Shown: one piece after another, positions 14,199 through 17,537 of the stretch
How positions within the stretch are numbered: position 1 is the first letter of the stretch
How the letters are laid out: each line of letters opens with the position of its first letter
Assembly (NCBI GenBank): GCA_016296435.1
Contig: JAEDJI010000014.1
Span: forward strand, 1 to 17,537
Length of the DNA stretch: 17,537 bases
Direction of reading: 5' to 3'
DNA from: Bacilli bacterium
GTDB taxonomy: Bacteria > Bacillota_I > Bacilli_A > RF39 > UBA660
Translations under genes and position numbers: made by a program
Notes under the pieces: model-generated
What the model saw: the letters and a program-made list of their open reading frames with translations, nothing else
What the model was told of the DNA's origin: nothing
The model's database searches: none

Positions 14199-15636
14199 TA
14201 TAAGCACCTCCTAAATCTAGATTAAGTTTTTCTTCAATAAATGATGCAAGTTTATATATTGTTTTTTCATCAAATTTTTTACCTATTATTTGCATACCAA
14301 TTGGTAAATGGTTACTACTAAATCCAATAGGCATAGAAAGTGCTGGTAATCCTACCATATTTACTGGGTTTGTAAGAATATCATCTAAGAATCCTTTATT
14401 TGGATCATTAAGACTACTACCAATTTCATATGGTAATGTTGTAGTAGTAGGACCAATTATTAAATCATAGTCTTTAAATACTTTATCAAATTCTATATTA
14501 AAGGCATTTCTTAGCATAAGTGCTTTATCATAATATTCATTTTTATTTTTACCACTAAGTAAGAATGACCCTACCATTATTCTTCTTTTTACTTCATCTC
14601 CAAAGCCTAGGCTTCTAGTTTTTTTATAAAGTTCTTCAAGATTTTTTGCTTTTTTATATGAATAGCCATATTTTATACCATCAAAACGTGCTAGGTTACT
14701 GCTGGCTTCTCCAAGAGCAATTATTTGATAAAGACTTACTGCATTTTCTAAATATTTCATATCTACTATATCAATTTCAATACCCATATCAATAAGCATA
14801 TATTTGATTTCATTAAATTTATTAAGTATTTCTTTATCGATAACATCACTAATATAGAAACTAGGTATAGCTAATTTCATGCCTTTTACAGGTGATCCGA
14901 TTAAACTAGTAAAATTCTTATCTTTATCTATATTAGTTAGATCTCTTTCATCTTTTCCTGAAATTGCATCAAGTAATACGGCATTTTCATAGACATTTTT
15001 TGTAATTGGCCCAATTTGATCCATACTAGAGGCAAAAGCAATAAGTCCATATCTAGAAACTCTTCCATAAGTTGGTTTCATACCTACAGTTCCACAGAAA
15101 GCTGATGGTTGTCTAATTGATCCTCCTGTGTCACTACCAAGTGCAAATGGTACAAGGTGTGCTGAAACACAGGCAGCAGATCCTCCGGATGATCCTCCAG
15201 ATACTAAAGATTTATTCCAAGGATTTTTAACTGGTCCAAAGAAGCTTGTTTGATTGCTAGAACCCATTGCAAATTCATCCATATTAGTTTTTCCTATAAC
15301 TATCATATTATTTTTATCTATTAGTTCTTTAACATAAGAATCATAGATAGGAACAAAATCTTCAAGCATTTTTGAAGCACAAGTTGTTTTGAGATTTTTT
15401 GTGACTATATTATCTTTTAAAGCAATGGGAATACCAAATAATAAATTATCAACAGGTAAGTTTTCTAATTCTTTAGCCTTTTTTATAGCATTTTCTTTAT
15501 CAAGTGTAATAAATGCATTCAAATCAGATTTTTCTATTCTAGAGAAACATTCATTAACGAGATCTATAGGTTTAATAGTTTTATTCTTTAATAATTTATT
15601 TATCTCGGAAATAGGCATATCAATATACTTACTCAT
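14191..15636 (-). CDS. gatA: Asp-tRNA(Asn)/Glu-tRNA(Gln) amidotransferase subunit A
   Basis: 481 residues. This is the amidase-signature subunit, which frees ammonia from glutamine. The catalytic triad is visible: Lys74 in ALKDN, Ser149 in SGGSSGGSA, and the nucleophile Ser173 in GSDTGGSIRQP. All three are exactly five residues before those of S. aureus GatA (79, 154, 178). The start is the ATG at 15636, which follows GGAGGTG by 6 nt; the longer reading from 15669 would start inside gatC. It overlaps gatC and gatB by 8 nt each, so the three subunits are translationally coupled. Confidence 0.98.
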   Translation of the reverse strand: MSKYIDMPISEINKLLKNKTIKPIDLVNECFSRIEKSDLNAFITLDKENAIKKAKELENLPVDNLLFGIPIALKDNIVTKNLKTTCASKMLEDFVPIYDSYVKELIDKNNMIVIGKTNMDEFAMGSSNQTSFFGPVKNPWNKSLVSGGSSGGSAACVSAHLVPFALGSDTGGSIRQPSAFCGTVGMKPTYGRVSRYGLIAFASSMDQIGPITKNVYENAVLLDAISGKDERDLTNIDKDKNFTSLIGSPVKGMKLAIPSFYISDVIDKEILNKFNEIKYMLIDMGIEIDIVDMKYLENAVSLYQIIALGEASSNLARFDGIKYGYSYKKAKNLEELYKKTRSLGFGDEVKRRIMVGSFLLSGKNKNEYYDKALMLRNAFNIEFDKVFKDYDLIIGPTTTTLPYEIGSSLNDPNKGFLDDILTNPVNMVGLPALSMPIGFSSNHLPIGMQIIGKKFDEKTIYKLASFIEEKLNLDLGGAYNE

Positions 15637-15922
15637 CAAAAACACCTCCGACTTCAATAAAGTTATCAAACCTATAAGAAGAATTATTAAGTATATCTTC
15701 TTTCATAGTATATTCTTTATAATTATCTTCTCTTAAAGTAGTATTATTAGTCCATGGGGCAATAAATAATTCGTCAGTAGATATTTGTACATCATTTATT
15801 TTATTAATGCTGTCTAATATTTCTTTTAATTGATAAGAAAATTTTTCTATTTCTTCTTCACTTAAATCTAAACGTGCTAAATTGGCAACGTGTAATACTT
15901 CTTCTTTAGTTAACTTATTCAT
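15629..15922 (-). CDS. gatC: Asp-tRNA(Asn)/Glu-tRNA(Gln) amidotransferase subunit C
   Basis: 97 residues, the normal length of this small belt-like subunit that wraps GatA against GatB. The family pattern is clear: LTKEEVLHVANLARLDLSEE, then QLKEILDSINKINDV and a LREDN near the tail. GGAGGAAAG precedes the ATG. It is first of the gatCAB operon, with its promoter at 15946-15954. The C terminus GGVFDE is encoded by the gatA ribosome-binding site and start region. Confidence 0.97.
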   Translation of the reverse strand: MNKLTKEEVLHVANLARLDLSEEEIEKFSYQLKEILDSINKINDVQISTDELFIAPWTNNTTLREDNYKEYTMKEDILNNSSYRFDNFIEVGGVFDE

Positions 15923-15945
15923 ATATACTTTCCTCCGTCCTACTT

Positions 15946-15954
15946 ATTATAGCA
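15946..15954 (-). promoter_or_regulatory. Extended -10 promoter of gatCAB
   Basis: TGCTATAAT (15954-15946, minus strand) is an extended -10. The hexamer 17 bp upstream is TTTAAA, a poor -35. The expected leader is about 15-20 nt, which rules out a T-box. Confidence 0.7.
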
Positions 15955-16020
15955 TGATAACAATATTTTTTAAAGTTTTTATAGTAATTTGACATTTAAT
16001 AATATAAATCATTTTTAAAT

Positions 16021-16043
16021 AAAAAAAATCTCAATAGAGATTT
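16021..16043 (-). terminator. Terminator of the two-gene unit 16048-17295
   Basis: On the minus strand AAATCTC (16043-16037) pairs with GAGATTT (16032-16026) around TATT, and the T run continues to 16021. It starts 4 nt after the stop codon of the small DUF1292-like gene. Confidence 0.88.
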
Positions 16044-16047
16044 CTTG

Positions 16048-16299
16048 TTAGTTATATTTACTAAGTGCTTCTTGAAAAAGAGGTATTAATGTACTAAGTA
16101 AATTAACATCTGTAATTTTATTTAAAGTACCATTTTGATAATCTACTTCTAAAACTTTATACTTTTCAAGTAATTCTGTTTCATCATTATTTATTTCATC
16201 AACATATAAATATTCTCCACCTTCATGAAGCAATGATTCTAGTACCACAACTTTATCATTTTCTTCAAAGGTTATTACATCATATCTTTTAAAACTCAT
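16048..16299 (-). CDS. Small DUF1292-like protein
   Basis: 83 residues. The strand pattern (KRYDVITFEENDKVVVLESL, then GEYLYVDEINNDET, then a C-terminal amphipathic helix LLSTLIPLFQEALSKY) resembles DUF1292-type small acidic proteins, though less closely than the protein at 2929-3189. Function unknown. No signal or membrane segment. The start ATG has AGGAAGGG upstream; the gene begins 21 nt after the stop of the 324-residue protein and shares its promoter. Confidence 0.7.
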   Translation of the reverse strand: MSFKRYDVITFEENDKVVVLESLLHEGGEYLYVDEINNDETELLEKYKVLEVDYQNGTLNKITDVNLLSTLIPLFQEALSKYN

Positions 16300-16320
16300 A
16301 AGCTCAAACCCTTCCTTATT

Positions 16321-17295
16321 CTATTTTACTTTCTTTATATATTCAGATGCAGCCCCGACTAAAAGGGCACCACCAGTACCAACAGCGGCAGCAGTTATAA
16401 TTCCACTTGCTCCAAGTGTTGCAACACCTAGAACAACACCTCCTACTACAAGTAATATTTTAGCTAAATTAGCATTAATTTTACCATTCTTAGAATTAAT
16501 ATTATTCATTAAGGCATCTTTAGCTCTAGTAATTAACTTAGGCCTTTTTGGAGCTTCTTCTTTTAATAATTCAGAAGTATTTTCGTTATCTTTATCAGTA
16601 ATACCATTCTTAGCCATATACTCTTCAAAATCATTTTTAGCCTTTTCTTCACTAGTTAAGTCAACACTGATAGTGGGTTCAGGTTGTTTTATATCAACAA
16701 CTTCTGGTTCTTTATTAACATTAACATCTGAATTAATATTAGTCAAATCTTCTTCAGTATTATTAGCAATATAATTACTATAGCCTTCAGGTAAACCTAT
16801 ATTAGTTTCTTTTTCTTCATTTTCATTATTTTCTACAGCTGGTTCTTCTAATTCAATAACTTTTGAAGGATCAATTTTACTAACTATTTCATTATATCTT
16901 TTTGGTGCATTATTTTTAATATTTTCAATTAAGTTTTGCATTTCATATAAGGACAACTTAGTTTCATCTTGAAGTAGTTCATCAGGATAAACCCTATTTC
17001 CATATGAATCATAAATTTGAGATAAGAATTTTATAGCAAAAGCAATTTCATATTCTTGTACATGTTGTCTTTCGTATTTTTTTATTCTATCTTTTAATTC
17101 TTGAGATTTCTTTTTGTTTTCTTCTACTAATTCTTCTCTTTTAGTTTCAAAGCTTAAATCTTTATTTTCTACTGCTTCCTTAGTTTGTTCGTTTACTACT
17201 TCTTTAATAAAAGCTAAGTATTGTTCTTCACTAATAGTTTTTGCATCAAATAACTCCTTATAAAGTGCAACTTTTTTTACAAATTCGCTATTCAT
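16321..17295 (-). CDS. Acidic protein with a glycine-rich hydrophobic C-terminal segment, unknown
   Basis: 324 residues, not recognised. Residues 1-140 are helical: a SHOCT-like start (LYKELFDAKTISEEQYLAFI) and a charged coiled-coil stretch (about 50-80). Residues 148-245 are acidic, proline-dotted and probably disordered. Residues 250-275 are basic (KRPKLITRAKDALMNN). Residues 278-314 form a Gly/Ala-rich hydrophobic region (LLVVGGVVLGVATLGASG, AAAVGTGGALLVGAA) long enough for one or two membrane passes and resembling glycine-zipper segments. The protein is probably membrane-attached at its C terminus. GGGAGTG precedes the ATG; it has its own promoter and a DUF1292-like partner downstream. 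Confidence 0.78.
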   Translation of the reverse strand: MNSEFVKKVALYKELFDAKTISEEQYLAFIKEVVNEQTKEAVENKDLSFETKREELVEENKKKSQELKDRIKKYERQHVQEYEIAFAIKFLSQIYDSYGNRVYPDELLQDETKLSLYEMQNLIENIKNNAPKRYNEIVSKIDPSKVIELEEPAVENNENEEKETNIGLPEGYSNYIANNTEEDLTNINSDVNVNKEPEVVDIKQPEPTISVDLTSEEKAKNDFEEYMAKNGITDKDNENTSELLKEEAPKRPKLITRAKDALMNNINSKNGKINANLAKILLVVGGVVLGVATLGASGIITAAAVGTGGALLVGAASEYIKKVK

Positions 17296-17321
17296 TATAT
17301 CACTCCCATTTATATAAGTGA

Positions 17322-17350
17322 ATTATATCATATTTTTAAGTTATAGTAAA
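17322..17350 (-). promoter_or_regulatory. Promoter of the unit 16048-17295
   Basis: Minus-strand -35 TTTACT (17350-17345), 17-bp spacer ending in TGA, and perfect -10 TATAAT (17327-17322), an extended -10. The leader is about 20 nt. Confidence 0.72.
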
Positions 17351-17436
17351 TAAAAAATGACTACTTTTTTTTATAAAACTTTATAAAAACATAAAACAAC
17401 AATAAGTATATTAAAGACATTAAAAAAACTAATAAA

Positions 17437-17474
17437 TTTATGACTTTTTTACTTTAAAATATTTATGACTTTTA
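17437..17474. repeat. Short direct repeat TTTATGACTTTT in the right intergenic region
   Basis: TTTATGACTTTT occurs at 17437-17448 and again at 17462-17473, a 25-bp period; a weaker relative (ATGACTACTTTT) lies near 17357. The spacing is about two and a half helix turns. It could be a binding site or chance in A/T-rich DNA. Apart from this and the hairpin next to it, nothing is visible in 17351-17537. Confidence 0.4.
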
Positions 17475-17501
17475 TTTTACAATTTATACCAAAAATAATC
17501 G

Positions 17502-17535
17502 CCTTTTAATTTTCTTTGCCAAGAAAATTAAAAGG
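17502..17535. terminator. Perfect 15-bp hairpin at the window edge, probable terminator
   Basis: CCTTTTAATTTTCTT (17502-17516) pairs perfectly with AAGAAAATTAAAAGG (17521-17535) around loop TGCC. On the minus strand it is followed by CGATTATTTTTGG, moderately T-rich, so it may end a minus-strand gene to the right of the window. It could also be the edge of a longer inverted repeat, since the window stops two bases after it. Confidence 0.55.
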
Positions 17536-17537
17536 AA

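Noticed and set aside
15389..15736. A 115-residue plus-strand reading frame across gatA and gatC
   Set aside because: It runs antisense through two secure, overlapping essential genes and has no start signals.
17437..17474. CRISPR-like repeat
   Set aside because: Only two A/T-rich 12-bp copies with a 13-bp gap, no further units and no cas genes.

Overview
The window is about three-quarters A+T and compactly coded. It reads as chromosomal DNA of a low-GC member of the class Bacilli. UGA is a true stop: it ends the GGDEF-domain gene and the YihY gene, each at a tight overlap with the next start, and tryptophan is written UGG. This is therefore not a code-4 mycoplasma. Homologues of the Bacillus proteins YutH and YunB point to a lineage that forms spores or recently did. 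An uncultured gut Bacilli group (RF39- or Erysipelotrichia-like) is my inference, not something the sequence proves. Nearly every gene lies on the minus strand. The two exceptions are small Fe-S protein genes, each with its own promoter and terminator.

Layout from left to right. 1-177: the end of a minus-strand tRNA cluster (Thr-UGU cut by the edge, Val-UAC complete) with its promoter. 196-5084: an S1-domain RNA-binding protein (YugI/GSP13 type), a NifU-like protein (YutI type), a YutH-like spore coat protein, a coiled-coil protein with a DUF1292-like partner, a YutD-family protein, the sporulation protein YunB, and a tail-anchored acidic protein. In Bacillus subtilis yutI, yutH, yutD and yunB lie in the same order in one neighbourhood, so part of this block looks like an old conserved gene order. 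5186-6634: a single-cluster ferredoxin, then a membrane-anchored protein with seven beta-propeller-like repeats.

6690-12787: a five-gene envelope operon on the minus strand. In transcription order it encodes a small anchored extracellular protein, a two-receptor-domain membrane protein with a degenerate GGDEF domain, a YihY/BrkB membrane protein, an LtaS-type polyglycerol-phosphate synthase, and another anchored extracellular protein. It has a good promoter at the right end and a hairpin terminator at the left. 12789-15954: gatC-gatA-gatB, the tRNA-dependent amidotransferase, with two nearly identical overlapping junctions and no visible terminator before the envelope operon. 16021-17350: a two-gene unit encoding an acidic protein with a glycine-rich hydrophobic tail and a DUF1292-like small protein. 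17351-17537 is non-coding and holds a short direct repeat and a perfect 15-bp hairpin at the window edge.

The most striking regulatory habit is that terminator hairpins overlap the stop codons of the genes they end, in five of the seven clear terminators. Many promoters carry an extended -10 (TGn). The most interesting protein is the sensor whose GGDEF signature has become DGNEF, encoded with teichoic-acid synthesis and envelope proteins.
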